Assembly (NCBI GenBank): GCA_964611345.1
Contig: CAZSYU010000001.1
Location: 65,895 to 129,894 of the forward strand
DNA length: 64,000 nt
Direction: 5' to 3'
Origin: JALZVT01 sp964611345
Lineage (GTDB): Bacteria > Pseudomonadota > Gammaproteobacteria > Pseudomonadales > Azotimanducaceae
The notes beneath the pieces are model-generated. The model did no database searches, was not told where the DNA came from, and saw only the letters and a list, made by a program, of their open reading frames with translations. Numbering within the stretch: the stretch's first letter is position 1; each line of letters starts with the position of its first letter. Positions 9,130 to 17,014 of the stretch are shown here, one piece after another. The translations under genes were made by a program, and so were the position numbers.

Positions 9130-11375
9130 TGCGTCGGTTGGTTTTCTTCTGGTGAATAGTAATGAGCAGGGCGGGCGCCGCCCACTCGTCTGCGCTCTTG
9201 CGCGTCAGTCACGCTTTCCACTAGCGCCGCGCGTTTGATTGCAGCGCGGTGGTTAGTAAGCACTGGCTCAGTGTTTGTTGTGGCAGGCATGTCAGATGCG
9301 TGGTAGTAACCCACAGGTGATTTGTTGCCACTGGTGTCTTTGCTTAGGTCGAGATCGCGTTCGTTGGTGCCGCGTGGCTTACGCACTTCACCGTCGACAA
9401 TCTCGAGATCCTGCCACCAGCGCTTTACCGGATTGCGGGTGCCGTAGCCGAGGCGGTCGTCCAGCTTAACGGCAATGGGCACAAGGTATTTTTTCAGCCA
9501 GCGCATATGGATGCCAAGCCACGAGCCCAGCCGGTGCAATAACGCGCCATCGCTGGTGACCACCTTGTTCAGTGGGCAGGTTTTCATGCAGCGTCCGCAG
9601 GCGGAGCCCTTTGCGTTGTTCACGCGGTAACTGGTGCACCGCTCGACATCCGGCTTCCAGATTTCGTAGCCGTTGAACATCACCTTGTCGCCGAAGGGGA
9701 TGGCGTTGACCGGGCACTCGCGGGCGCACTTCAGGCAGCCTGCGCAGAACTCTTGCAGGCCAAAATCAATGGGTTGGTCCGGCACCAGGTCAAGATCGGT
9801 CGTTAACACCACCGACTTGAAGCGTGGTCCAACAAACGGGTTGAGCACCAGCTCGCCTATGCGGCTGAGTTCGCCAAGGCCCGCCAGTAACACCAGCGGA
9901 ATTTGCAGAACGTCGCTGTCGGCGTTGGTTTGGGCGCGCGCGGATACACCCTTGCGGCGTAAAAAGTTGGCCATAACGCCGGCGATTTCGGCGCCGCGCA
10001 AGTAGCCTCGCATCGACTGACAACCAGAAATCCAGTCGTCGCCACTTGCGCCTTCCATGGTGTCGTAGCCCTGATCGATGAGCATCACCACGGCGTACTT
10101 GTGATAGGGCGTGGTCTCAGTTCCGTCCGGTCGGTGGGAATACCAGGCGTAACGTGGAATTTCGCAGAGACCCACCAGGTCGGCACCAAGGTGATAGGCC
10201 AGAGCGCGAATCGCGTCGCTGTTATCGCTGGCACTGTTACTGATGCTTGTGTTGGCCGGAGTATTATCGACCGCGTCACGCACCACCTGGTGGGGAGACT
10301 GTGCCGGATCATCATCCTGGTGCGGCACCAGGCTGCGCAGCGGTCCCATCATGCCTTGGGTGAGCGGGTGCTTGAACGCAAAGCGCGCCACTTCGCGCTG
10401 GGCTTTTGCGCCCAGATCGCCAGCACGCGAGCGCATAAAAAAGTTGGCCCGTTGAGGAACGCGCGGTATTTCGTCATCCAGAATCAGGGTTGTGGGTGTG
10501 GCCCGGCGCTCGAGCTGTTCCATCGGATAGCGGCTGGCGTGTGGCTTGCGTCGCGCTATGCGACGGTGTTCGCGATTGGAAGTGGCGCCATTGATGCCAA
10601 TCCAGTGTTTGATGCGACTCGGGCGAGCGTTGGCTGCCAGAGGTTGGTCTGCATCGAGTGGGTAGGTGGTGCTAACGACGGCCAGCTCAAAGGCATCGAG
10701 AAAGGGTGTACGAATGCTTGCGTCAGTTTGCCGTTGCGCAACACCTGCCAGTACAGCGAGTCGTTCCATATCAACACCGCAGTGCCCCTGGATATGCGCC
10801 GTTGCGGCAAAGCCCAGTGTGCGTATGTGACCGGCGATACAGCTAGCGATTTCGGCCGCACGCAGGCGCGCGACTTCACTTGCCGCTGTGCCGAGCCATT
10901 GCGCGGCCAGGGACCCCGGTTGTTGTCTGCGGCCATGGGCAACAACAATCACAACGGCGTGCGTCGCCTCATCAGTGCCGTTAAGCCAGGCATTGGTTGG
11001 CAGCATGCAGACGCCAACATGGCTGGCATCAAGGTAATAGGCGGCACCCTTGATCTCACGAGTGCGCGCGGCGGACTCTGCAGGGACGGGTGCACGGATG
11101 AGTTCAGCGTCGCCGCGAAGAAACGGCAGGTAGCAGTCGAGATGGTCGCGCACAGCCGCAGCGAGATCGTTGTCTGGCGCACCAGGTTCCCCGTTGTAGT
11201 GCTCAATACTCGGAGACTCTCGGGTGGTTTCTTGGCGGCTAAGCGCTGGGTCAGGAGGTAGAGCTTCGAGTGGGTACGGGCCCAGTTCGACGCCGCGATT
11301 AACGGCGGCACCTTTGATGAGCCTCTGCAGCAACGTGGGCGACAAACCTTTTACCGAGCGCTCGGTGGCTGGCAC
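9126..11375 (-). CDS. Reductive dehalogenase-like cobalamin/Fe-S protein, cytoplasmic
   Basis: A 749-residue protein with two RdhA-like halves. Residues ~95-265 (GAAYYLDASHVGVC...) form a degenerate copy without clusters. Residues ~365-535 (ALAYHLGADLVGLCEIPRYA, then LAGLGELSRIGELVLNPFVG, then VVLTTDL) match the RdhA corrinoid-binding core. Tyr458 in QSMRGY is where the proton-donating Tyr is expected. Two 4Fe-4S motifs follow: CAGCLKCARECP (~543-554) and a lone Cys with CGRCMKTCP (~580-600). There is no Tat signal, so it should be cytosolic like the catabolic NpRdhA type, but it lacks the C-terminal reductase of BhbA. The GTG start overlaps the hydroxylase stop (TAGTG). QueG is much shorter. 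Dehalogenation is inferred; the substrate is unknown. Confidence 0.85.
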   Translation of the reverse strand: MPATERSVKGLSPTLLQRLIKGAAVNRGVELGPYPLEALPPDPALSRQETTRESPSIEHYNGEPGAPDNDLAAAVRDHLDCYLPFLRGDAELIRAPVPAESAARTREIKGAAYYLDASHVGVCMLPTNAWLNGTDEATHAVVIVVAHGRRQQPGSLAAQWLGTAASEVARLRAAEIASCIAGHIRTLGFAATAHIQGHCGVDMERLAVLAGVAQRQTDASIRTPFLDAFELAVVSTTYPLDADQPLAANARPSRIKHWIGINGATSNREHRRIARRKPHASRYPMEQLERRATPTTLILDDEIPRVPQRANFFMRSRAGDLGAKAQREVARFAFKHPLTQGMMGPLRSLVPHQDDDPAQSPHQVVRDAVDNTPANTSISNSASDNSDAIRALAYHLGADLVGLCEIPRYAWYSHRPDGTETTPYHKYAVVMLIDQGYDTMEGASGDDWISGCQSMRGYLRGAEIAGVMANFLRRKGVSARAQTNADSDVLQIPLVLLAGLGELSRIGELVLNPFVGPRFKSVVLTTDLDLVPDQPIDFGLQEFCAGCLKCARECPVNAIPFGDKVMFNGYEIWKPDVERCTSYRVNNAKGSACGRCMKTCPLNKVVTSDGALLHRLGSWLGIHMRWLKKYLVPIAVKLDDRLGYGTRNPVKRWWQDLEIVDGEVRKPRGTNERDLDLSKDTSGNKSPVGYYHASDMPATTNTEPVLTNHRAAIKRAALVESVTDAQERRRVGGARPAHYYSPEENQPTH

Positions 11376-12595
11376 TAGGACACTTCTCGGATCACGGCCC
11401 GGTCGACCCAGATTTGTTCTGTGGTTGGGTTATAGCGGGCGTAGAACGGCCGCGGTAGGCCGCGGCAAAATTCGCGCATGCGCGCCTTGGCGTCTTGCAG
11501 GGAGTCGGCTGCGAAGTACAACGGTTGATAATCGGTAATCGGGAAATCCTGTTCGGCTGCGCGATCTGGTTCGAAGGCCAAAATCTCGGGTGCAGGGCGA
11601 TCTCCTGTGGTGGAACCGTCGCAGGCGTATTGCAACTCGCCAAAGCTCGACAGCAAGCCGGCACCATAGGCTTTTAAGGTGTTGTTTTCGCGCAACACGC
11701 CAAACTCTACCGAATGCCAATAGCAGCGCGCCAAACGTTCGATGTCAGCTTCGCTCGCACCCAGACTTGCAAGACCAATTTCCTGCGACAGGTCAGCAAA
11801 TGCAGCATCAGCAAACATCGGCGCGTGGCCAAGCAGTTCGTGGCACACATCAGGTTCTGGTGTGTAAAGAGGCGTGGATGGATGGCGTACGTACTGGGTG
11901 CTAAAGAACACTCGAAATGCAAGGCCGTTAAGAAAATCCCTGGAACTGAGCAACCCGGCAACCGGTCGAATTTTGAATCCTGTGCGGGCCTCTAGAAAGG
12001 CGCTGATGTCTCGACCCTGGGGGATGCGCTCCGGGCTAAAACCACAGTGTCGTTCAAGGTCTTGTAACGCGCGCAGGTAGGCAGCACAGGCATGTCGATC
12101 ATGTAGCACCTGGAGTTGTCGATATACCTCGCCCCAGGTTTGGTTCTCAATGTCGGTGTAGGCGACCACCGGCACTCGGTCCCCGTGTTGGTAGGCGCGT
12201 GCCAACTGATCAATCTCTGCGCGCCGGGCGCGATAGTCCGGATCGTTAAAACCAGGATGATCGGCGCTTAGATCCTGTCCTGCATCCAGGGTGCCATTGG
12301 CGATCTCATCGAGTTCGCTGATCTGGCGAGGGAACCAGGGGACCGACTGGTCATCCAGTACCAGCAAACCCAGTGCCAGTTCGGACAGCTCGTTAATCAC
12401 AGCGACTATGTGTGGCTGATCTTCGCGACCTTCGCAGTTTACAAAAATGTCAAAGCGCTCGGACTTGGCAGGGCGCGATTCGATGTGGGTTAGATTGACA
12501 TGGTGACGGGCAAAGGGCGCAAGCACTCGAGCGAGCGCGGCGGGCTCGTCGCGCAGGTTGATGAGCAAGGACAGGCGCGGTTCGCGATTCTTCAT
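11375..12595 (-). CDS. Biopterin-dependent aromatic amino acid hydroxylase with ACT domain (animal-type)
   Basis: A 406-residue protein. An N-terminal ACT domain (residues ~8-75, LSLLINLRDEPAALARVLAP) precedes the catalytic domain. Iron ligands are His252 and His257 in CHELLGHAP and Glu297 in HSVEFGV; the 5- and 40-residue spacings equal those of human PAH (H285, H290, E330). TPEPDVCHELLGHAPMF, YGAGLLSSFGELQY and DYQPLYFAA are almost animal-like. Typical bacterial PhhA is about 260-300 residues and lacks ACT. The protein ends soon after RYNPTTEQIWV, so the C-terminal tetramerisation helix is absent. Phe, Tyr or Trp specificity cannot be decided by eye. It overlaps both neighbours (ATGA upstream, TAGTG downstream). 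No pterin-4a-carbinolamine dehydratase gene is in the window. Confidence 0.93.
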   Translation of the reverse strand: MKNREPRLSLLINLRDEPAALARVLAPFARHHVNLTHIESRPAKSERFDIFVNCEGREDQPHIVAVINELSELALGLLVLDDQSVPWFPRQISELDEIANGTLDAGQDLSADHPGFNDPDYRARRAEIDQLARAYQHGDRVPVVAYTDIENQTWGEVYRQLQVLHDRHACAAYLRALQDLERHCGFSPERIPQGRDISAFLEARTGFKIRPVAGLLSSRDFLNGLAFRVFFSTQYVRHPSTPLYTPEPDVCHELLGHAPMFADAAFADLSQEIGLASLGASEADIERLARCYWHSVEFGVLRENNTLKAYGAGLLSSFGELQYACDGSTTGDRPAPEILAFEPDRAAEQDFPITDYQPLYFAADSLQDAKARMREFCRGLPRPFYARYNPTTEQIWVDRAVIREVS

Positions 12596-13509
12596 GGGGC
12601 TCCAGGCGCAAGCAACGCCTTCACCTCTGCGAGCCGCTCGATGGTGGCAAGGGCGTCACTCTGATCGCTGCTGAGATTGCGCACAATAACGTCGCTGAAA
12701 CCCATTTGTTGCAGTTGCGTGAGTTGTTCGGCAACCGAATCTACATCGCCGTACATGAGGGCATCGGGGTCCATGCCGCGATAACCGCCGTCGATGTATG
12801 GTGTCACCACCGCATTTGCTTCACGGCTGCTTTTACCAATAAAGATATCGCGGCGAATCGCTGTTGCCGTGGGTTCAGTCCCGTGCTCAGCGCAGGCCTG
12901 GCGATAGCGGTTCAGACTGTCGGCCGCCTGCGGGGGTGTTAGTCCCGGTGAGGCGAGCCAGCCGTCGGCCATGCGTGCGGTGCGATTGATCGCGGGCTGG
13001 GCAACGGAGCCGATCCACACCTCAATGGACTCTGGCGGCAGTGGTGATATGCGTGCTCGTTCGATTTTCCAGTAGCGCTCTTCCGACACTTCTTCGCCGC
13101 GCCAGAGCGCCTGCATTAGCGTGAGCGAAGCCTCAAACATGCCGGCGCGGTGTTGCAGTTGGGTACCCATGGCTGCAGCTTGTCGCGCCTCGCCGCCCAG
13201 CCCGCACTGCATGATGAACCGGGAACCAGCAATGCTGGCGAGTGTCGCGATCTGTTCGGCCAGTAATACTGGATGCCATAGCGGCAACAAGTACAGGGCA
13301 CCCACGGGGCGATCCGGCCACTCGGCGAGTAACCGACCAAGCATAGGACTGTTTTGGTAATAAGGTTCTGCGGTTGAGTGGTGGTCACCGATAAACAGCG
13401 TGTCGAGTTGGGCTTGCCTGGCCTGTGCCGCGCGCTCAATCATCATGCGGGCGCCGACGCGTGGGTCCACAACACGATGATGGGACGCTAGCGAAATACC
13501 AAGCTTCAT
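12592..13509 (-). CDS. LLM-class flavin-dependent oxidoreductase
   Basis: A 305-residue luciferase-like flavoprotein: MKLGISLASHHRV, IERAAQARQAQLDTLFIGDH, LLPLWHPVLLAEQIATLASI, FIMQCGLGG. It is the first enzyme gene after the LysR regulator (45-base gap). Its TGA overlaps the ATG of the aromatic amino acid hydroxylase as ATGA, so the two are translationally coupled. Co-expression suggests a flavin or deazaflavin redox step on the same substrate, or an auxiliary oxygenase or reductase role. That is inference. The cofactor (FMN or F420) is undetermined. Confidence 0.87.
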   Translation of the reverse strand: MKLGISLASHHRVVDPRVGARMMIERAAQARQAQLDTLFIGDHHSTAEPYYQNSPMLGRLLAEWPDRPVGALYLLPLWHPVLLAEQIATLASIAGSRFIMQCGLGGEARQAAAMGTQLQHRAGMFEASLTLMQALWRGEEVSEERYWKIERARISPLPPESIEVWIGSVAQPAINRTARMADGWLASPGLTPPQAADSLNRYRQACAEHGTEPTATAIRRDIFIGKSSREANAVVTPYIDGGYRGMDPDALMYGDVDSVAEQLTQLQQMGFSDVIVRNLSSDQSDALATIERLAEVKALLAPGAP

Positions 13510-13554
13510 TGTTTGCTCTTGCGGTTGCTCTTGTTAGACAGGGACGTGTTCAAT

Positions 13555-14484
13555 TCAGTGCGTCAGTGCGGCGATGTGATCGGTGTAGCGGTCGACCAAC
13601 AGCTTTTCGAAGAGTTTAGCTTCTGCACTTGCAGGCTGTTGGCTGGCATTGGCAAGACTCAAGTTGTGGCTAGGCAATTTTAAAACGTTACTCAAGACGT
13701 GAAAGTCGTCGGAGATATGGCCAAATTCCGGGTCGGCAGAGTGTAGCGGAAAGTAAGCGTCACTGCCGGACACCAGAGCCTTAATCACCTCAAGGCTGTC
13801 GCTCACATAGCGTGGCTGGGGCGGGTACAGATTGTGGTGGGCATAGCGCTGCACGGTGTCGGAGTACATAAGTTCTACGCTGGAAGGCAGCACTATGGGA
13901 TACTCCAGCAAGTCAACTTCTCTGACCTTGCTCTTGTTGGTTAACGGATGGTCTTTGCGAATGATGCAGGCAAAATACATCTGCCGAAACTCGGTGACCG
14001 TTAGCTCTTTCCAACGTGCGAGGTAGCTTGACGGGGCGATTAGAAAGTTGATTTCCCCGCGGAGCAATTGTGGGCACAGTGATTGCGCCGTGCCGCCGAC
14101 GGTTTCAATGCGCACGTCGGGATGTTCGCGGGCGATGGTGGCAAGCTCGGGCAGAATCATTTCAGCGTAGCCCAGGGGCGAGACGCCGATGCGCAATCGT
14201 CCGCATAACGCCTCAGAAGCATCACGGATATCGCTGATAAGGTCATCCACGTCGCCGATGACGCGCCGCGCACCCTGGACAAAACGTTCGCCCTGTTCGG
14301 TGAGCGCTACTCCGCGGGGCAGGCGATGGAACAGTTTGGTGCCGAGCTCGTTCTCAACCTCTGCCACTGAGCGAGTCAGTGCGGGCTGGGTCAGCGACAG
14401 CGTTTCGGCTGCCGTGGTGATGGATTCGCAGCGGGCGATTTCTACGATATAGCGAAGGCGTTTGAGGTCGATCTGGGTGCGCAT
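13555..14484 (-). CDS. LysR-family transcriptional regulator
   Basis: A 309-residue LysR regulator starting at ATG 14484 (MRTQIDLKRLRYI); an ATG at 14526 adds 14 residues but overlaps the predicted -10 box. The N-terminal winged HTH is classic: ESITTAAETLSLTQPALTRS followed by LGTKLFHRLPRGVALTEQG. A periplasmic-binding-like effector domain follows (LRIGVSPLGYAEMILPELAT). It heads the minus-strand operon LysR-LLM-hydroxylase-RdhA. It is divergent from an alcohol dehydrogenase gene with 139 bases between, the usual layout for LysR control of both directions. The effector is unknown; an aromatic compound is a reasonable guess from the downstream enzymes. Confidence 0.94.
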   Translation of the reverse strand: MRTQIDLKRLRYIVEIARCESITTAAETLSLTQPALTRSVAEVENELGTKLFHRLPRGVALTEQGERFVQGARRVIGDVDDLISDIRDASEALCGRLRIGVSPLGYAEMILPELATIAREHPDVRIETVGGTAQSLCPQLLRGEINFLIAPSSYLARWKELTVTEFRQMYFACIIRKDHPLTNKSKVREVDLLEYPIVLPSSVELMYSDTVQRYAHHNLYPPQPRYVSDSLEVIKALVSGSDAYFPLHSADPEFGHISDDFHVLSNVLKLPSHNLSLANASQQPASAEAKLFEKLLVDRYTDHIAALTH

Positions 14485-14524
14485 GTGGCGTCCGACTCCG
14501 ACATAAAAAACATTAATGGCAGAC

Positions 14525-14553
14525 ACTAAAAACGTTACTCATTCCAATGTCAA
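14525..14553 (-). promoter_or_regulatory. Predicted sigma70 promoter for the LysR/RdhA operon
   Basis: On the minus strand a perfect -35 TTGACA (14553-14548) is followed after 17 bases by TTTAGT (14530-14525, 4 of 6 matches to TATAAT). Transcription would begin near 14518, about 35 bases before the LysR ATG. Confidence 0.45.
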
Positions 14554-14569
14554 ATCCTGGGGAGTTGAC
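14549..14569. promoter_or_regulatory. Candidate LysR operator dyad in the divergent promoter region
   Basis: A perfect inverted repeat GTCAA-N11-TTGAC lies in the 139-base region between the lysR-type gene and the divergent dehydrogenase. The symmetry and 11-base spacer fit the T-N11-A pattern of LysR-family boxes (family knowledge). It overlaps the predicted -35 elements on both strands, so binding could control both directions. Confidence 0.45.
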
Positions 14570-14593
14570 TTACTCTGCCAGACAGTCAGATTC
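14565..14593 (+). promoter_or_regulatory. Weak predicted promoter for the alcohol dehydrogenase gene
   Basis: A plus-strand -35-like TTGACT (14565-14570) has a poor -10-like AGATTC 17 bases downstream, so it would need activation. It stands back-to-back with the minus-strand promoter. Confidence 0.25.
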
Positions 14594-14623
14594 AGAGTGT
14601 TCGAATAGGGGAGAAGGGCGGCT

Positions 14624-15649
14624 GTGCGGGCGACATTGATGGAGCGGGGCCGGATCTGGGTGGATGAGGTGCCTGATCCGGTACCTGGCGACGGCGAAGT
14701 GCTGGTCAAAACGGCGGCCTGCGGCATTTGCGGCTCGGACCTGCATGCCGCGGCCCATACCGAGGACTTTGTGGCGACGAGTCGCGAGGCCGGCGGGGCC
14801 TTTAAGCTGACCAGCTTCGATCCCGTCGTGCTTGGCCATGAGTTTTGCGCCGAGGTTGTCGACTATGGTCCCAACACGCGGCGTACGTTGAGCGCGGGCC
14901 AATTAGTGTGTTCGCTGCCGGTGTTGCTGCGCGAGCAACCGCTGTCGGTTGGGTACTCCACTGCAACGCCCGGCGGTTTTGGCGAGTACATGCGTTTGTC
15001 TGAACGCTTGCTGTTGCCCGTGCCCGAGGGCACATCAGCCCAGGCGGCGGCCCTGACTGAACCGATGGCCGTGGGCTATCACGCGGTCAACAAGGCTCGA
15101 TTGAACGGTACTGAAGCGGCACTGGTGTTGGGCTGTGGACCAGTGGGCTTGGCGGTCATAACTGCGCTCCGCGCTGCAGGCATCGGGCCAATTGTAGGAG
15201 CGGACTTTTCAGCAGGGCGGCGCGCATTCGCTTTGGGTCAGGGCGCAACGTCTGTCGTAGATGCAGGCGTGGAGGATCCGTTTGCTGCGGCCGAGCTCAA
15301 AGGCGTTGAAGATTGCGTGGTCTTTGAATGTGTTGGTGTGCCGGGCATGCTCGACCAGGTGTTTGTAGGCGCACGTCCCAACGCACGCATCGTGGTTGTT
15401 GGTGTTTGTTTGCAGACGGATCACGCACGGCCCTTGATTGCGATTAACAAAGAGCTGAACGTGCAATACGTGCTGGGCTACACGCCTGCTGAGTTCGCGG
15501 AGTCACTTAAACTGATCAGCGATGGTGCGTTTGATGTTGCCGGACTGATTACTGGAGAGGTTGGGCTCGAAGGCGTGGGCGATGCGTTTACGGCCCTGCG
15601 CTCACCGGAGCAGCACGCAAAGATACTCGTAACACCAGGGTCGCATTGA
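14624..15649 (+). CDS. Zinc-dependent alcohol dehydrogenase (MDR superfamily)
   Basis: A 341-residue medium-chain dehydrogenase starting at GTG 14624, with GGGGAGAAGGG upstream. Catalytic zinc ligands are seen in CGICGSDLH and the GHEF motif, and the NAD(P) site in ALVLGCGPVGLAVI. The loop that normally carries four structural-zinc cysteines has only one (LVCSLPVLL), so the structural zinc is probably missing. It should oxidise an alcohol or reduce an aldehyde in the cytosol. It is divergent from the LysR gene and probably part of that regulon. The hot-dog dehydratase genes converge on it from the right. Confidence 0.92.
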   Translation: MRATLMERGRIWVDEVPDPVPGDGEVLVKTAACGICGSDLHAAAHTEDFVATSREAGGAFKLTSFDPVVLGHEFCAEVVDYGPNTRRTLSAGQLVCSLPVLLREQPLSVGYSTATPGGFGEYMRLSERLLLPVPEGTSAQAAALTEPMAVGYHAVNKARLNGTEAALVLGCGPVGLAVITALRAAGIGPIVGADFSAGRRAFALGQGATSVVDAGVEDPFAAAELKGVEDCVVFECVGVPGMLDQVFVGARPNARIVVVGVCLQTDHARPLIAINKELNVQYVLGYTPAEFAESLKLISDGAFDVAGLITGEVGLEGVGDAFTALRSPEQHAKILVTPGSH

Positions 15650-15655
15650 TGCCGC

Positions 15656-16084
15656 TCAGGCTGCGACGGGCAAGCTCACCAGCGCCGTACCGAATACCCG
15701 CGTTTCGTCCTTGTCGTTTTTTACCGTCAAGTCGAGTTCGACGCTGCCTGTCTCCTCGTCAATGTCCGTTACGACCGCGTTAACCACACAGGTTTCGTCA
15801 GCGATGAGTGGTGCACGAAACACCGTATCAATGGTGGTGACCTTTGCGCTCGGAGCCCAGCGGTGAATAATGCTGGTGAGAAAGCCCATGGCCATGATAC
15901 CGGGCACCAGAGCGCCGGGCAGACCTTCTTTTTTAGCTTTGGCGTGATCATCAAAGCGTCCACCACCCCAGCCGACCGCGGCGGCGAAGGGGCGGACAAC
16001 GGCGAGCGATGTGTCGGGAGTGTAGGTTTCAAGCTCAAACCCAAACTCGACATCGGCAATGGTGTTAATTGTTGAGTTGCTCAT
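15656..16084 (-). CDS. MaoC-like hot-dog dehydratase subunit
   Basis: A 142-residue single hot-dog protein of the MaoC/(R)-hydratase type. A central stretch RFDDHAKAKKEGLPGALVPG resembles the active-site loop that carries the catalytic Asp-His pair in two-subunit enoyl-CoA hydratases. It pairs with the gene just upstream, whose TGA-side end overlaps this ATG by 4 bases (ATGA). Together they likely form a heteromeric 3-hydroxyacyl-CoA dehydratase/enoyl-CoA hydratase, as in ChsH1-ChsH2-type enzymes. The substrate is unknown. Confidence 0.8.
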   Translation of the reverse strand: MSNSTINTIADVEFGFELETYTPDTSLAVVRPFAAAVGWGGGRFDDHAKAKKEGLPGALVPGIMAMGFLTSIIHRWAPSAKVTTIDTVFRAPLIADETCVVNAVVTDIDEETGSVELDLTVKNDKDETRVFGTALVSLPVAA

Positions 16085-16524
16085 TTGGCGGGCTTCTCCC
16101 GAACTACCATGCGTGAATCGCTGCTGGCCAGATGCGTGCCCGCATCGTCAAATATCTCCATACGAGACACCATAAACAGCATGCGTCCGGAACGGCCCTG
16201 CTTGTCGTATATGTCGTGCAAGTGGGTCTTGCCGGTGAGTTTTATGCCTGGTTTAACGGGGGCATGGCAGGTGACCGCCTTGCCGCCATCCATGGGGATG
16301 CCGCCCAGGCGAGGAAAGTCGATGGGCAGGTGGCGACCCGCAGCGAGGCTTGCGATAAACGACGGCAGCGCCTGAAAGTCGGCATGCTCTGGGTCGCAGT
16401 ACATGGGCAACTGCTCACCGCACATCTGGGCCACGGCTTGCAGTTTGTCTGCCTCAAGAATGAAATCTTTGGTGTCGAATTCCAAATTCAAAAATTTGGC
16501 TTTCAGCTCTTCTATGTCGACCAT
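16081..16524 (-). CDS. FAS1-like (MaoC N-type) hot-dog dehydratase subunit
   Basis: The ATG at 16524 gives 147 residues starting MVDIEELKAKFLN, with AGAGGGAGAACAAT just upstream as ribosome-binding site; an ATG at 16587 is less plausible. The sequence (PSFIASLAAGRHLPIDFPRL, then KPGIKLTGKTHLHDIYDKQG) looks like the N-terminal MaoC/FAS1-like dehydratase domain found in two-gene hydratases. Usually this half lacks the catalytic residues and shapes a wide pocket for bulky acyl-CoA (family knowledge). It is translationally coupled to the following catalytic half. Confidence 0.8.
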   Translation of the reverse strand: MVDIEELKAKFLNLEFDTKDFILEADKLQAVAQMCGEQLPMYCDPEHADFQALPSFIASLAAGRHLPIDFPRLGGIPMDGGKAVTCHAPVKPGIKLTGKTHLHDIYDKQGRSGRMLFMVSRMEIFDDAGTHLASSDSRMVVREKPAK

Positions 16525-16636
16525 TGGTATTGTTCTCCCTCTCTGCGTGGAGCAGTTTGGTTGTAGCCGCGGGGAATGACAAGCCAAAGGCTTGCGTGCA
16601 GACTTGGGGCATCAACAATGTCCTGAGGGGGAGCCC

Positions 16637-16987
16637 ATGATAATCATAGCCGGAACCATTGACCTGGAAGACCCAAGCCGTCTCGAGGAGGCGATGGAGC
16701 GAGCCATTCCCTTGCAGAAGGCCACCCGGGATGACGAGCCAGGTTGCCTGGCCTATGTATTTAACCCCGATCCCTGCACCGTGGGTCGCATCTGTGTTTA
16801 CGAACTCTGGGAAGATGAGGCATCACTGGCGCTGCACTTCAAGCATGAAAACTACTTCAACATGGGCGGCATGTTGCGCGAAATTGGTCTGAAGGGCGCC
16901 GACAACAACAAGTACCGCGTAGATGCGGTTGAGCCTGTCTACGACGAGACGGCCACCCCGCGTGCCGATTTCTTCACGCTAGCCTAA
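16637..16987 (+). CDS. Antibiotic biosynthesis monooxygenase (ABM) domain protein
   Basis: A 116-residue protein starting at ATG 16637 with GAGGGGGAG upstream; the frame is open further back but without a good start. The ferredoxin-like ABM fold is suggested by MIIIAGTIDLEDPSRLEEA, DEPGCLAYVFNPDP and YELWEDEASLALHFKHENY. Members include cofactor-free quinol monooxygenases such as YgiN and also non-enzymatic dimers. The gene is divergent from the hot-dog pair (112 bases) and could share their regulation. The role is unassigned. Confidence 0.82.
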   Translation: MIIIAGTIDLEDPSRLEEAMERAIPLQKATRDDEPGCLAYVFNPDPCTVGRICVYELWEDEASLALHFKHENYFNMGGMLREIGLKGADNNKYRVDAVEPVYDETATPRADFFTLA

Positions 16988-17014
16988 AAACCTCAGCACA
17001 ACAGTGGCTCTGCC

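Noticed and set aside
10101..11261. 386-codon open frame antisense to the reductive-dehalogenase gene
   Set aside because: Its translation has no recognisable domain, and it lies wholly opposite a gene with clear Fe-S and RdhA motifs. Long antisense frames are expected in GC-rich DNA.
9126..11375. Epoxyqueuosine reductase QueG as the identity of the Fe-S/corrinoid protein
   Set aside because: QueG is roughly half the length and has no duplicated N-terminal half; the LAGLGELSRIGELVLNP and TTDL stretches fit RdhA better.
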